Positions 1-8,453 of a DNA stretch of 64,000 bases are shown in pieces (the first letter of the stretch is position 1; the number at the start of each line of letters is the position of its first letter). The notes under the pieces are model-generated. The model searched no databases, was not told the DNA's origin, and worked only from the letters and a program-made list of their open reading frames with translations. Source of the stretch: CAIKMD01 sp035552195 (GTDB taxonomy: Bacteria; Pseudomonadota; Alphaproteobacteria; ATCC43930; CGMCC-115725); contig DASZLU010000026.1 in assembly GCA_035552195.1 (NCBI GenBank), positions 62,001 to 126,000 of the forward strand, given 5' to 3'. A program made the translations under genes and the position numbers.

Positions 1-596
1 GCAAGGCGCAGATCGAGCGGCGGATAATCGATGCCGAGGAGGTAGCGCGCGATCCGTCCGTCAGGCGAAGCGATAGTGATTCCGGCCGGATGCGCATATT
101 GACCGGCGCCCGCATCATAGAGATAGGGAAAGCCAATCGCGTCGGCGATCTGGCGCACGGAGGCGTCGCTGCCGGTGAGGAAATGCCAGCCGCCGGGATG
201 CGCCGTCCGCACGAGAAATTGTTCGCGCGCGGCGCGCGAATCCGCCGGTGTGTCATGCGGATCGATACTGATCGCGACGACGTCGTAATCGCGGCCGGGC
301 GTTAGCGGAACCTGCGCCGTCGTGCGTACCAGATCATCGAGCACAAAGCCGCACAGCGTTTTGCAATGGAGATAATCGAGCACGACGATCACCGGCCGAT
401 CGATGAAGAACGAGCCGAGCGTGACGGTCCGTCCGGCTTCGTCGGCGAGGGCGGTGTCGAGCGGCAGCGTCGCTCCCGGATGCTGATGGAAGGAGAGATC
501 GGCGAGTTGGCCCGTCGTGAAAGACGATTGCTGTGCCGTCGCCGGCATCGTTGCGGCGATCAATAGCGCCAGTCCTGCGATTGCCGCTGGCTTCAT
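1..596 (-). CDS. SCO1/SenC family copper chaperone, C-terminus cut by window edge
   Basis: SCO proteins are periplasmic thioredoxin-fold copper chaperones that help load the CuA site of cytochrome c oxidase. Translated from an ATG at 596, the protein opens with a signal peptide (MKPAAIAGLALLIAATMPATA). It carries the copper-binding CxxxC motif as CKTLC in a typical DYLHCKTLC context, followed by SIDPHDTP and a later YAHPAG histidine that matches the third copper ligand. The start overlaps the stop of the preceding gene as ATGA, so it is the last visible gene of the act operon. About 198 residues are present, close to a full-length SCO protein. Its presence suggests cox or caa3-type oxidase genes to the left of the window. 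Confidence 0.88.
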   Translation of the reverse strand, partial: MKPAAIAGLALLIAATMPATAQQSSFTTGQLADLSFHQHPGATLPLDTALADEAGRTVTLGSFFIDRPVIVVLDYLHCKTLCGFVLDDLVRTTAQVPLTPGRDYDVVAISIDPHDTPADSRAAREQFLVRTAHPGGWHFLTGSDASVRQIADAIGFPYLYDAGAGQYAHPAGITIASPDGRIARYLLGIDYPPLDLRL

Positions 597-1087
597 TGCG
601 GCGCCTTCGGGAAATCGGGAATGCCGCGCGCCGCGATATCCTGCATCGCTTGCGCGAGCGGAATATGCGCGATGCCTTTCTCGCGATCGACCCAGCCATA
701 GCTCGCAAGCTGGCTTGTTTCGCGGGTATCGAGAGCGGCGAGATCGGCCGGCGCGTCGAGCTGTAGCCTGGGTGACGGCGGATCGATCCTGAGCTGGCGG
801 CCGGCGTCGCTGAGCGCCGAGCGGTAGATCCGCGTTAGCACGAACGGCGCGAGGCAGACGCAGCAGAAGATTCCGGCCGCCAGTACGGCGATCACGGCGA
901 CATTCATATCCGATCGCTCGAAATCGACCGCGTGATTGCGGATGTTGGCTTGCCTTACCTCCATTGCGGTTTGGTTCTGGGGCGACAGGGCTTTCCCTTG
1001 ACGATTAACCAGCGCGACGCAGAAGGAGACGAAGCCCGTAAGTGTCAGAAGAGCGATCGCCCCGATCTTTGAGCGCATCCCACTCAT
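593..1087 (-). CDS. small two-helix membrane protein of the act operon, function unknown
   Basis: The 164-residue product has two hydrophobic segments, near residues 8-27 (IGAIALLTLTGFVSFCVALV) and 62-85 (VAVIAVLAAGIFCCVCLAPFVL). A hydrophilic tail ends with a YGWVDREKGIAHIPLAQAM stretch. From memory, similar tails recur in small proteins beside cytochrome oxidase and SCO genes of proteobacteria, where the conserved core is YGWVD..GI..IP...AM. Its start at 1087 overlaps the actF stop as ATGA, and its stop overlaps the SCO start in the same way, so translation is coupled on both sides. It sits where ActG lies in some alternative complex III operons, but I cannot show homology to ActG. A role in assembly or stability of the complex is inference. 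Confidence 0.7.
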   Translation of the reverse strand: MSGMRSKIGAIALLTLTGFVSFCVALVNRQGKALSPQNQTAMEVRQANIRNHAVDFERSDMNVAVIAVLAAGIFCCVCLAPFVLTRIYRSALSDAGRQLRIDPPSPRLQLDAPADLAALDTRETSQLASYGWVDREKGIAHIPLAQAMQDIAARGIPDFPKAPQ

Positions 1088-2184
1088 GATTGGGCCTCCG
1101 TGAGATGCGGCTTCGTGTTGATGGAAACCCAGCCGCCACGCTCGAGACGCCAAAGGAACAGCCAGAGCCAAACGCCACCGAGCGCCAGCCATGCGAGCGG
1201 TGCGCGCCAAACGAGACCGGGATCGCCGAAGGGTGGCAGGACAAGCCACCAACTGTGGATCATGCCGCCCAGCAGCAACAGGATCGCGACGGCGCACACG
1301 AGGCGCGGCCGGCGCTTGGCCGGACCCCAGACCAGCGTGAAGAGCGGGATAATGAGATCGAAGACGATGATGGCCGCGATCGCGGTACGCCACAGCGTTG
1401 TGCCCCGTTCGAGATACCAGCCGATCTCGCTGCGAAGATTCTCTTCCCAGATGATGATCCACTGGCTGTACGCCGTGTAAGCCCAGAAGATGTCGACGGC
1501 GATGAGGATCGTCGCGAGGCTCGCGAGATGATTGCAGAACAAATCGTCTTCGATGCGGAGAGCGCCGCGCCGAGCGGTGATCACGACGAGCGCGAAGGCA
1601 AGAGAGATGAAGAACTCGCCGGAGCCCGCCATCATCCCATAGACGCTCGAGAACCAATCCGGCTCGATCGACATGATCCAGTCGATCGCGGCCCAGGTGA
1701 CGGAGTAGCCGAGAAGAATAAGGCCGATGCCGCTGAGGACTTGCGAGCGCGGGCCGGTCGCTGCCGGCCGCAGCTGCCAGAGCGCGAAGAAATTCCACAC
1801 GATGAAATAGATCGCCGCGCGAATGCCGAAAAAGCGCAGGTTGAGGTACCAGTGATTCGCGGAGGGCGTCTGCGACCAGGGATAGAGATCCTGCAGGCCG
1901 ATGAGCACGGGCACGAAAGCGAGAATGAAGAGCGGCATGGTCGCCGCGATCGCCTCGAGCGGCAGGCGGGCGCTGGCCATCCATTGCCCACCCGTCATGT
2001 TGTGGATCATGAGCAGCGCGAGTGCGCCGAACGGTAACGCGAGCCAGAACCAGAAAGCGGCCAGCCACGCGGCGAAGAAGGCGGTAGGATCTGAGATCGC
2101 GCCGATCACGGTCACGATTCCCGCGGCAAGCGGCACGATGAGACCAAGAAGCCGCCGGCGGCGAAAAACTTCGGCGATCGTCAT
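1084..2184 (-). CDS. actF: alternative complex III subunit ActF (NrfD/PsrC-like quinone-binding membrane subunit)
   Basis: ActF is one of two polytopic NrfD-like subunits of alternative complex III; with ActC it forms the membrane core that handles quinol. The 366-residue product is almost wholly hydrophobic with about ten helices, for example GLIVPLAAGIVTVIGAI near the N-terminus and LVCAVAILLLLGGMIHSWWL near the C-terminus. The start is the ATG at 2184 (MTIAEVF), which overlaps the actE stop as ATGA. An in-frame upstream extension into actE is unlikely because it is Arg-rich and non-hydrophobic. Order and coupling (actE before, small membrane protein after) match act operons. It is shorter than actC, as usual. 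Confidence 0.88.
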   Translation of the reverse strand: MTIAEVFRRRRLLGLIVPLAAGIVTVIGAISDPTAFFAAWLAAFWFWLALPFGALALLMIHNMTGGQWMASARLPLEAIAATMPLFILAFVPVLIGLQDLYPWSQTPSANHWYLNLRFFGIRAAIYFIVWNFFALWQLRPAATGPRSQVLSGIGLILLGYSVTWAAIDWIMSIEPDWFSSVYGMMAGSGEFFISLAFALVVITARRGALRIEDDLFCNHLASLATILIAVDIFWAYTAYSQWIIIWEENLRSEIGWYLERGTTLWRTAIAAIIVFDLIIPLFTLVWGPAKRRPRLVCAVAILLLLGGMIHSWWLVLPPFGDPGLVWRAPLAWLALGGVWLWLFLWRLERGGWVSINTKPHLTEAQS

Positions 2185-2693
2185 GGCAGCGCCGCCTTCT
2201 CGCTTGGCGAGAGTTGCGCGATTGCGGCGTGCTGGCTCGCTTGCAGGGCGCGGATATAGGCCGCTATCGCCCACCGATCGGCCGGCGTAACGCGATCCGC
2301 ATAAGAGAACATCGCGCCGTACCCGTTGGTGATCACGTCGTAGAAATGCTGCGACGGCGCGGCGAGGAGGCGGTCGATGAAATAAGACGGCGGCGCCGGA
2401 AAGCCGCGCTCGACGATCATGCCGTGCCCGTCGCCGACGCGGCCGTGACACGGCGAGCAGAAGATGTTGAAGCGTTCCTGGCCGCGTTGCAGCAATGCGA
2501 GCGTGACAGGCGGCGGTGGCGGCGGCGGTTCCTCGTCGCGCGCGACGATGCCGGCCGGCGGCTCCATGTTGGGATTGCTCGTCTGCCCGGGTGATATCTC
2601 GTGGGGCAGCTGCTTTTTTTGATTCGCCATCTTATCGCAGCCGGCGAGCAGGCCGAGCGCGAGCAAAATCGGCACGCCGACGCGCCGCATCAT
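2181..2693 (-). CDS. actE: alternative complex III subunit ActE, monohaem cytochrome c lipoprotein
   Basis: ActE is the monohaem cytochrome c subunit of alternative complex III, probably close to the point of electron exit to a soluble cytochrome c or an oxidase. The 170-residue product begins with a lipoprotein signal (MMRRVGVPILLALGLLAGC), giving a lipidated Cys after LLAG. A Pro-rich linker (EEPPPPPPP) leads to one CxxCH haem motif, CSPCH. A downstream GYGAMFSYADRV segment supplies a plausible Met ligand. The start at 2693 overlaps the actD stop as ATGA; an upstream in-frame Met would run into actD. The lipid anchor implies attachment on the periplasmic face of the inner membrane. Confidence 0.9.
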   Translation of the reverse strand: MMRRVGVPILLALGLLAGCDKMANQKKQLPHEISPGQTSNPNMEPPAGIVARDEEPPPPPPPVTLALLQRGQERFNIFCSPCHGRVGDGHGMIVERGFPAPPSYFIDRLLAAPSQHFYDVITNGYGAMFSYADRVTPADRWAIAAYIRALQASQHAAIAQLSPSEKAALP

Positions 2694-3235
2694 GGCGGCA
2701 CCTCGGCGATGCTGGCGGCGCGGCAATCGCGGAAGATCGCAATGACCCGGCCGCTGTCGAATAGCGGATCGTCGCTAGCGACGGAGACGAAAATCCGATC
2801 CTGCGAAGCGCGCTCGAAACGCGGCGCGTTGAAGATGGGGTGATAGAGCTTCGGCAGATGGCAGAAGGCGATAAAAGCGATGAAGCCGATATACACCGTC
2901 GAAAAGGCGCAGATCTCCCAGGCACTCGGCACGAAAGCCGGCCAGCTGCCGAGGGGACGTCCGCCGACATTGAGGGGATAGAAAAGCACCGCGATCGCGT
3001 ATTGCATGAAGAAGGCGAGACCGAGGCTGACGAGCGCGCCGACGAACATGATCAGGGCCAGCCAGACGCGCGGGCGCGCCGGCAGCAATTCTTCGAGCTC
3101 TTCCAGCGGCAGAGGCGAGTACACATCGAAGCGACGGAAGCCTTCCCGATGGAGGTGCCGCGCCGTCTCGATCGCACTTGCAGGCTCGGCGAATTCGCCG
3201 ACCAGACCATAGATCGGGTTTTCCGCCGCGCTCAT
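2690..3235 (-). CDS. actD: alternative complex III subunit ActD (DUF3341)
   Basis: ActD is a two-helix membrane subunit of alternative complex III; the family is DUF3341. The 181-residue product has the expected soluble N-terminal part (IYGLVGEFAEPASAI, then FDVYSPLPLEEL) and two helices, around residues 57-80 (LALIMFVGALVSLGLAFFM) and 108-130 (WEICAFSTVYIGFIAFIAF). A HLPKLYHPIFNAPRFERAS segment leads into a C-terminal soluble domain. The YSP and PKLYHP stretches are conserved family signatures as I recall them. The gene overlaps actC and actE by 4 bp each, so the subunits should be made in step. It carries no cofactor motif. Confidence 0.88.
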   Translation of the reverse strand: MSAAENPIYGLVGEFAEPASAIETARHLHREGFRRFDVYSPLPLEELEELLPARPRVWLALIMFVGALVSLGLAFFMQYAIAVLFYPLNVGGRPLGSWPAFVPSAWEICAFSTVYIGFIAFIAFCHLPKLYHPIFNAPRFERASQDRIFVSVASDDPLFDSGRVIAIFRDCRAASIAEVPP

Positions 3236-4593
3236 GATTTCCTCGTGCGGTGGATGACTTCGCGCAATTCGAAAATCGACACGACGGGCAAGAGCCGGAT
3301 GAAGAGAAAGAAGCCGACGAGGACGAGGCCGATCGACCCATAAAGAATGCCTTCGTCCCAGATCGTTGCGCTGAAATCGAACCAGGAGGAGGGCATGTAG
3401 TCATGCGCAAGCGCGGTCACGACAAAGTTGAAGCGCTCGAACCACATGCCGACGACGACGCCGAGCGATAGCAGCCAGAGGATGATCGTGTTTCGGCGGG
3501 CGGCCGGCAGCCATAGGAGCTGCGGCAGGAAGATGTTCAGCGCATTGCGCGTCCAAAACGAGCCGCCTTGCGGGCCGAAGACGCTGTAGAGGAAGAAGTG
3601 GCGCTCGGCCGCATCGCCGCGATAGAAAGGCTGGAAAGCCTCGAGCGAGTAGCAATAGGTCAGCATCAACCCGGTCACGAGCATGAACTTGCCGATGATG
3701 TCGAGGTGACGCTCGGTGACGATGCGCTCGAGCCGGTAGAGCCGTCGGATCGGGATGATCAACAGCAAGGTCGCGGCCCAGCCGGAATAGAGCGCGCCGA
3801 TGAAGAAATAGGGTGGCCATTGCGTCGAGTGCCAGCCGGCGGCGATACCCGCCGCGAAGTCGAGACCGACGATGCTGTGCACCGACACGACCATCGGAGC
3901 CATGAAGCCCGCCATCACGAGATAGACGATTTTGTAATTCGCCCAATGCCGCGCCGAGCCGCGCCAGCCCAGGGCAAGGATGCCGTAGAAGATCTGCGCG
4001 CCGCGCGTTGTCGCTCGGTCGCGCAATGTCGCGCAATCCGGAATGAGACCGATATACCAGAAGGCGATCGAATTGAGGATGTAAGCGGCGAGGGCGAAGA
4101 AATCCCACAGCAATGGGCTGCGGAATTGCGGCCAGATATGCATGACATTGGGGTAAGGGAAGAGCCAGTAGAACAGGCCTTGTCGCCCGAGATGGAAGAT
4201 CGGCATGAGTCCGGCTGCCGCCGCGGCGAACAATGTCAGCGATTCGGCGAAGCGATTGACGCCGTTCCGCCAATCGGCGCCGACGAGATAGAAGAGCGAG
4301 GAGATGAACGTGCCGCCGCTCGCGATGCCGATCCACCAGACGTAATTGGCGAGCGCCCAGCCCCAGGCGACGGGGATGTTCACACCCCACACGCCGACGC
4401 CGAAATAGAGCAGCCATCCCGCGGCGATCACGAGCCAGAGCATCAGCGCGGCCGAGATGCCCATACCGGCATACCACCAGATCGGTGTGCGCTTGACCAA
4501 GACGAGATCGCTTAGATGCTCGCTGACGCTGGTGTCGTTCTGTTCCGGTCCGATCACCGGCTGCGGCAATGCCTGCGGGGTGGTCGCAACCAT
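3232..4593 (-). CDS. actC: alternative complex III subunit ActC (NrfD-like, polysulfide-reductase-type membrane subunit)
   Basis: ActC is the larger NrfD-like subunit and is thought to provide the quinol-oxidising site facing the Fe-S arm in ActB. The 453-residue protein has a charged N-terminal tail with the family-typical DLVLVKRTPIWWYAG, followed by about ten helices. Recognisable family stretches are WGWALANYVWWIGIASGGTF and PQFRSPLLWDFFALAAY, with MWFERFNFVVTALAHDYMPS near the end. It starts at 4593, one base after the actB stop codon, and its end overlaps actD as ATGA. The family is clear; the quinone chemistry is taken from the studied homologues. Confidence 0.9.
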   Translation of the reverse strand: MVATTPQALPQPVIGPEQNDTSVSEHLSDLVLVKRTPIWWYAGMGISAALMLWLVIAAGWLLYFGVGVWGVNIPVAWGWALANYVWWIGIASGGTFISSLFYLVGADWRNGVNRFAESLTLFAAAAAGLMPIFHLGRQGLFYWLFPYPNVMHIWPQFRSPLLWDFFALAAYILNSIAFWYIGLIPDCATLRDRATTRGAQIFYGILALGWRGSARHWANYKIVYLVMAGFMAPMVVSVHSIVGLDFAAGIAAGWHSTQWPPYFFIGALYSGWAATLLLIIPIRRLYRLERIVTERHLDIIGKFMLVTGLMLTYCYSLEAFQPFYRGDAAERHFFLYSVFGPQGGSFWTRNALNIFLPQLLWLPAARRNTIILWLLSLGVVVGMWFERFNFVVTALAHDYMPSSWFDFSATIWDEGILYGSIGLVLVGFFLFIRLLPVVSIFELREVIHRTRKS

Positions 4594-4594
4594 C

Positions 4595-7564
4595 TCAGCT
4601 CGTCTTGATGTCGGGGTTGGGGTTGGTGACGAGCAGTTCGTACGTCGTGCGCGGCCGTGTGTTGAGTTCGTCGAGGATGGGATAGTCGAGCGGGCTCGCC
4701 TTGCGGCGCGCCACCGCGCTTTGCCTGTCGTTCTTGTCGCCGAAAGTGATGGCCTGCGTCGGGCAGACCTGCTGGCATGCAGTCTGCACTTCGCCGTCGA
4801 TGATGCCGCGATTCTGCTTGTCGGCTTCGATGATTGCCGCGCGGGTGCGCTGGACGCAGTAAGTGCATTTCTCCATCACGCCGCGATCGCGCACCGTCAC
4901 CTGCGGATTCCAGGATGCGCGCGGCCGCGGGTCGGCATCGCTGTAAGCGAGGAAGTTGAAGCGCCGGACTTTGTAGGGGCAATTGTTGGAGCAGAACCGC
5001 GTGCCGACGCAGCGGTTGTAGACCATCACATTTGCGCCCTCGGAATCGTGCACCGTGGCCTGCACCGGGCACACGACCTCGCACGGTGCGTTCTCGCAAT
5101 GCATGCACGGCACCGGCTGAAAGCGGATGTCGGGCGTGTCGAGATCGCCTTTGTAATAGCGGTCGATGCGTAGCCAATGCATGATGCGGCCGCGGCCGAC
5201 CTCTTCCTTGCCGACAATGGCGATGTTGTTCTCGGCCTGACAGGCGATGACGCAAGCCTGACATCCGATGCATGCGGTGAGATTGATGCTCATCGCCCAC
5301 GCGGTGCCGTCATAGGCGACAGCCGGGTAAAGGCTCTCATCCTTTTCTTTGTGGCGCAGCGCTTCGGGGTCGCGCAGGAAATCCGCGAGCACGGCCTCGC
5401 GCGCGAGGTCCTGGCCCTGCATCAGCCATTCATGCTGCGCGCTCGCGAAGTCATGATGCGGCGAAGATTTCTGGAGCCGCGCGCCGGCGGCGTTCCATGC
5501 GGAGGTCGCGGTGCGCAGCGCATAAGCATTCGCGCCGACGCCGGTGCCGACGGGTCCAGCCTCGCGCCGGCCGTAACCCAAACGCAGCGTGATGCAATCG
5601 TTGGCCTGTCCCGGCTGGATCCAGACCGGAATCGAAAGCTCGCGGCCATCGACCCCGAGCTTGACCAGATCGCCTTCAGCCAGGTTGAGCTGCTCCGCGG
5701 TACGAGGCGAAATCTCGGCGGCGTTGTCCCAGGTGAGACGCGTGAACGGCCGCGCCATTTCCTGCAGCCAGCCATTGCTCGCATAGCGTCCATCCCTAAC
5801 GCCGATATCGGGCCGGAAGAGGATTGTTAGCCCGCCGGTCGCGGCGCCCGGCGGAGGTAACGCCGTCGCGAAATCGTTGCGCAACGTGACGTTGATCGGT
5901 GCGGCGGCGCTGTTCGGCACGGTTCCTTTGCGCAACGCGTCTGTCCAGAACCTCTCGAAATCGCTTGCGCCGGATTCCTGCTGCCAGTGGCCGCGCAGCA
6001 GCGCATAATCGTCGGGCTTCGGCGCGCCGAGGAGATGCGCCAGGATTTCGTGGCGTGTATAGCCGCCATAGAGCGGCCGGACTTGCGGCTGCTGGATCGT
6101 GACCGTGCCGTCATAGGCGCGAATATCGCCCCAGCTCTCATAATCATGCGCGGCGGGAATATGCCAGGCACACAGCGCGGCTGTCTCGTCGGGATATTCA
6201 CCCCAGTAGATCGTACGCGGAACTTTCTTGAGCGCCGCGGCCATGTCCATATCCGCCGGCGCGTCATAGGCAAGATTGACGCCGAGGATCAGCAGCGTGT
6301 CGACCTTGCGGTTTTCCATGTCGGCGACCAGCGCGGCGAAGGAATCCGTTTGGCTTGGCGGCGCCGCGGCGATCGGTGCGACCGTGCGCACGGCGGTGCC
6401 GAAAGTCCCCAGCGCATGATTGATCGCGTGACAAAGCGCGTGGACGCTCGCCGGCTGCTCCGATCCGGCATGAACGAGGACGCGACCGTGATGCGCCTGT
6501 AGATCGGCGATCAGCGCGTCCATCACCTCGACGTGCGGCGGCCCCTGACGCGCCCAATCCGCGGGTGCTGCGTTCAGTGAGCCAGCGAGGTAACGCAGGG
6601 CTGCGTCGATTTCTTGTGGCTTCATGATGAGCCGGTGATCGGCTTTGGCGCCGAACAATGTCGGCGTGCTTTCGACTGCATAGAGGCGACTCATCGGCGA
6701 TTTGGCGCCGTCCGGCCGACGTCGCGCCGCGAAATCGTGCGCATAGCGCAGATGACCCGGCGCCGAGGTAAAGGCGTCGCTCTCGAAGCCGAGCACGATA
6801 TCGGCGCTGGCGAAATCGTAGACCACATCGACGTCGTGGCCGAAGGCGAGTTGCGCGCCCGCGCGCGCGGCGTCGCGATGAAGCGGCTGCCATTGATGCC
6901 ATTGCATCGCCGGGAAACGCTTTTGCAAGGCGTCGATCTGTTGGCGCAAGGCGGGCGAGGTGACGGCGCCGGTGAGCAGGCGGAATCCTTCGCCGTGCCG
7001 CGCCGCCAGCGCGGTGCCGCGTTCGACCAGCATGCTGCGTAGCCGGTCGCCGCTTTCGAGTTGGCCACTCTGGGTGGGACTTTGCGCGCGATAAGGATCG
7101 TAAAGCCCGAGGATCGTCGCCTGGCCGATGGCGCTCGTGGTGCCGAGGCTCGCCGGATGATCGGGATTGCCCTCGACCTTGAGCGGCCGTCCCATCTCAT
7201 GCCGCAACATCACGCCTTCGCCGAAGCCGTCGACATTGATCCCGGTCGTGTAATAGCGCGCGCGTCCAGGGATGATGCCGGCAGGCTCCGCGACATAGGG
7301 CGAGAGCTTGCGTTGATCGACCTCCTTGCCGCAGGCGGAAAGGCCGCCGAACGCCATCGACGCGGCCATCAATTGCAGAAAGCGGCGGCGATCATAGGAA
7401 GCCGCACCGATCGCGGCGAAAGGCGGAAACTCGCTCTTCAGGAATTCGAGAAAAACCGGCGATTGCGCGAGCTCATCGAGGCTTCGCCAATAGGCCGGCC
7501 CGCGTTGCCGCGCGAGGCGCTCGCGCAAGGTGGTAAGATCGATCGGTTGCCTGGCCTCTTTCAT
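4595..7564 (-). CDS. actB: alternative complex III subunit ActB, molybdopterin-oxidoreductase-like protein fused to a four-cluster ferredoxin domain
   Basis: ActB is the peripheral electron-transfer subunit of alternative complex III. It fuses a molybdopterin-oxidoreductase fold that has lost molybdenum to an iron-sulfur domain. The 989-residue product starts at the ATG at 7564, overlapping the actA stop as ATGA. A twin-arginine motif (YDRRRFLQLM) lies at residues 57-66, not at the N-terminus, which matches the TAT-variant signal of this family. The C-terminal part holds four Cys sets: CIGCQACVIAC, CMHCENAPCEVVCP, CVGTRFCSNNCPYKVRRF and CTYC with CQQVCP. This fits three [4Fe-4S] and one [3Fe-4S] clusters as in studied complexes. 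It should face the periplasm and pass electrons from ActC towards the cytochrome subunits. Confidence 0.93.
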   Translation of the reverse strand: MKEARQPIDLTTLRERLARQRGPAYWRSLDELAQSPVFLEFLKSEFPPFAAIGAASYDRRRFLQLMAASMAFGGLSACGKEVDQRKLSPYVAEPAGIIPGRARYYTTGINVDGFGEGVMLRHEMGRPLKVEGNPDHPASLGTTSAIGQATILGLYDPYRAQSPTQSGQLESGDRLRSMLVERGTALAARHGEGFRLLTGAVTSPALRQQIDALQKRFPAMQWHQWQPLHRDAARAGAQLAFGHDVDVVYDFASADIVLGFESDAFTSAPGHLRYAHDFAARRRPDGAKSPMSRLYAVESTPTLFGAKADHRLIMKPQEIDAALRYLAGSLNAAPADWARQGPPHVEVMDALIADLQAHHGRVLVHAGSEQPASVHALCHAINHALGTFGTAVRTVAPIAAAPPSQTDSFAALVADMENRKVDTLLILGVNLAYDAPADMDMAAALKKVPRTIYWGEYPDETAALCAWHIPAAHDYESWGDIRAYDGTVTIQQPQVRPLYGGYTRHEILAHLLGAPKPDDYALLRGHWQQESGASDFERFWTDALRKGTVPNSAAAPINVTLRNDFATALPPPGAATGGLTILFRPDIGVRDGRYASNGWLQEMARPFTRLTWDNAAEISPRTAEQLNLAEGDLVKLGVDGRELSIPVWIQPGQANDCITLRLGYGRREAGPVGTGVGANAYALRTATSAWNAAGARLQKSSPHHDFASAQHEWLMQGQDLAREAVLADFLRDPEALRHKEKDESLYPAVAYDGTAWAMSINLTACIGCQACVIACQAENNIAIVGKEEVGRGRIMHWLRIDRYYKGDLDTPDIRFQPVPCMHCENAPCEVVCPVQATVHDSEGANVMVYNRCVGTRFCSNNCPYKVRRFNFLAYSDADPRPRASWNPQVTVRDRGVMEKCTYCVQRTRAAIIEADKQNRGIIDGEVQTACQQVCPTQAITFGDKNDRQSAVARRKASPLDYPILDELNTRPRTTYELLVTNPNPDIKTS

Positions 7565-8214
7565 CGATGGCATACCGAGCAATCGGTCAAAGACGAAACA
7601 TGGATGTGATATTGCGCCATCAGCGCGGCTGGCGATGGCGTCGATGCCGTGCGCTGCCAATGCGGATCGAAGACGGCGTCGGCCGGCCGCAGATGCGGCG
7701 CGGGATTGCTGTGGCAATCGAGGCACCAGCCCATATGCAGGCTGGTTGCTTGATAGGTGAGGGGCATATCGCCGATCGACCCATGGCACTCGGTACAGCC
7801 GATGCCTTTCGCGATATGAATGCTGTGGTCGAAATAGACGTAGTCGGGCAGCGTATAGACGCGGTTCCACTGCAGCGCCTTGTTGTCCGCCAAGCTTTGG
7901 CGCACCGGCGCGAGGATCGCGGCATTGGTCCAGATCTGCGAGTGGCAGGTCATGCAGGTATGCGTCGGAGGCATTCCGGCATCGGCGGATTTCTCAACCG
8001 CGGTGTGGCAGTAGCGGCAATCGAGACCCAACCCGCTGACGTGATGCTGATGACTGAAGGGCACGGGCTGCGGCGGCGTGAAGCCGATGCCGCTCGCATA
8101 ATTGTTGTTCGGAGCGACCCACACGAGACCGGCCAATGCGACGCACAAGAAGCCAAGGCCCAGCAAGACGAATTGGGTAAAAAGATTCGCTCTGCCGGTG
8201 AAGATTGCCGCCAT
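7561..8214 (-). CDS. actA: alternative complex III subunit ActA, pentahaem cytochrome c
   Basis: ActA is the multihaem cytochrome subunit of alternative complex III. The 217-residue protein has one N-terminal anchor helix (LFTQFVLLGLGFLCVALAGL) and five CxxCH haem motifs in order: CRYCH, CMTCH, CTECH, CLDCH and CSVCH. Five haems is the number expected for ActA. Many extra His residues (for example FSHQHHVSG and YVYFDHSIH) are available as sixth ligands. It is the first gene of the minus-strand operon and faces galM across a 239-bp divergent gap. The start at 8214 follows purine-rich sequence and leaves a complete signal anchor. Confidence 0.93.
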   Translation of the reverse strand: MAAIFTGRANLFTQFVLLGLGFLCVALAGLVWVAPNNNYASGIGFTPPQPVPFSHQHHVSGLGLDCRYCHTAVEKSADAGMPPTHTCMTCHSQIWTNAAILAPVRQSLADNKALQWNRVYTLPDYVYFDHSIHIAKGIGCTECHGSIGDMPLTYQATSLHMGWCLDCHSNPAPHLRPADAVFDPHWQRTASTPSPAALMAQYHIHVSSLTDCSVCHR

Positions 8215-8314
8215 TGTCCCGCATCGCCTCTCGTGCCAAGCGGCACTCTCTCAACCGTGCGGCACCGACTTTGTTCCCCTTTTCGGCTTCGCTCGAATTG
8301 CTGCCACCCTTAAA

Positions 8315-8340
8315 TATATCGGATTACGATATAAATATCG
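8315..8340. promoter_or_regulatory. overlapping AT-rich inverted repeats in the actA/galM divergent gap, possible operator
   Basis: An inverted repeat with 7-bp arms (TATATCG, 5-bp spacer GATTA, CGATATA) lies at 8315-8333. Its right arm CGATAT also pairs with ATATCG at 8335-8340 across a 2-bp spacer, so three half-sites sit within 26 bp. The stretch is far more AT-rich than its surroundings and lies about 100 bp upstream of both start codons of the divergent genes. This arrangement suits a dimeric repressor or activator site, but no regulator gene is adjacent and the regulator is unknown. Confidence 0.35.
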
Positions 8341-8453
8341 GCGGATCGCTTGCCGATGGCGGACCAACAGGCCGAGGCTTGGCTGTGCCGGCTTCGGATG
8401 GAACATCTGGAGTTGTGTGAGGAACCCATCACGCGATTGCCGATTTCCTGTGT

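Noticed and set aside
593..2068. Minus-strand frame that would fuse the small membrane protein to sequence inside actF.
   Set aside because: The upstream part is an out-of-frame reading of actF; the real start is the ATG at 1087 coupled to the actF stop.
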